Positions 63,806 through 64,000 of a DNA stretch of 64,000 nucleotides are shown here, one piece after another (position 1 is the first letter of the stretch; each line of letters starts with the position of its first letter). The stretch spans positions 63,630,199-63,694,198 of the forward strand of contig JAVIAB010000073.1 of NCBI GenBank assembly GCA_032433765.1, written 5' to 3'. Source of the DNA: Megaustenia siamemsis (Eukaryota > Mollusca > Gastropoda > Stylommatophora > Ariophantidae). Below the pieces are notes generated by a model. That model searched no databases. It saw only the letters and a list, made by a program, of their open reading frames with translations, and was not told where the DNA came from. The position numbers and the translations under genes were made by a program.

Positions 63806-64000
63806 TCATCATCATCATCATCATGTGCCGTACCGGTTGGCATTGGCGATCATGTCCTTCCACAATCTTCTATCCATAGTGCATCTTATGAGTTCTGTTG
63901 TTGACTGTTTTCCATGCCATGACACCAAGCTATCCAGTATTTTCTCTCTTTGTCGTCCGTGATCTCTCTTTCCTTTTATTTTGCCAGTTGTAACCAAGTA
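63806..64000 (-). mobile_element. LINE family 5, leftward 3' end, running off the window
   Basis: (ATCATC)n, then GTGCCGTACCGGTTGGCATT and GGCGATCATGTCCTTCC, nearly identical to 1484-1660. It abuts the family 2 copy directly, so the family 2 LINE may have inserted next to or into it. Continues beyond 64000. Confidence 0.75.

Overview
The window is animal nuclear DNA: an AT-rich, intron-rich stretch packed with retroelements and lying inside one host gene. Four spliced exons on the + strand (5843-5980, 17525-17617, 40457-40571, 53850-54045) encode, in order and with compatible intron phases, the N-terminal part of the TPR protein IFT56/TTC26, a subunit of intraflagellar transport complex B. 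Everything between these exons is intron of about 11.5, 22.8 and 13.3 kb. The repeat content (I/Nimbus-like LINEs with RNase H, RTE/CR1-like LINEs, Penelope-like elements, tRNA-SINEs, Tc1/mariner relatives) suggests an aquatic invertebrate. A gastropod mollusc is my best guess, but this is inference, not proof.

The main object is a 15.26 kb element at 18410-33668 in the second large intron. It has inverted termini built from tandem repeats, a 5-bp target duplication (AAAGA), and visibly higher G+C than its surroundings. It sits inside an older LINE fragment. Its genes are those of a Polinton/Maverick (adintovirus-like) integrated virus. On the + strand: a replication gene joining family-B DNA polymerase, SF1 helicase and HNH nuclease; packaging ATPase; a conserved capsid-neighbourhood protein; penton-like protein; pVI-like protein; double-jelly-roll major capsid-like protein; pX-like protein; adenain-like protease; two fibre-like genes; and a membrane protein. 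On the - strand: retroviral-type integrase and a phospholipase A2-like protein. Most genes carry stops or frameshifts, so this copy is a fossil. A few short genes, including the PLA2-like and pX-like ones, remain open.

Layout: 1-5.8 kb, LINE fragments; 5.8 kb, ift56 exon; 6-17.5 kb, SINE, a complete-ended Tc1/IS630-like transposon, I-like LINE, Tc1 remnant and nested LINEs; 17.5 kb, exon; 17.9-38.2 kb, an inverted 0.45-kb duplication bracketing the Polinton and nested LINEs; 40.5 kb, exon; 42-49 kb, LINE tails, SINE and two transposases of one Tc1/mariner-like group with a LINE between them; 49.6-51.7 kb, the longest RT copy; 53.9 kb, exon; 54.5-58.4 kb, I-like LINE pieces and a TTAA-flanked MITE; 58.4-62.5 kb, Penelope-like copies; 62.5-64 kb, more nested LINE.

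For cross-reference I number the LINE groups. Family 1 has a (TAGA)n tail, family 2 a (TGA)n tail, family 3 an (AAG)n tail, family 4 is I/Nimbus-like with RNase H, and family 5 has a (TGATGA)n tail preceded by a GTGCC motif. All family assignments come from reading the sequence, not from database search.
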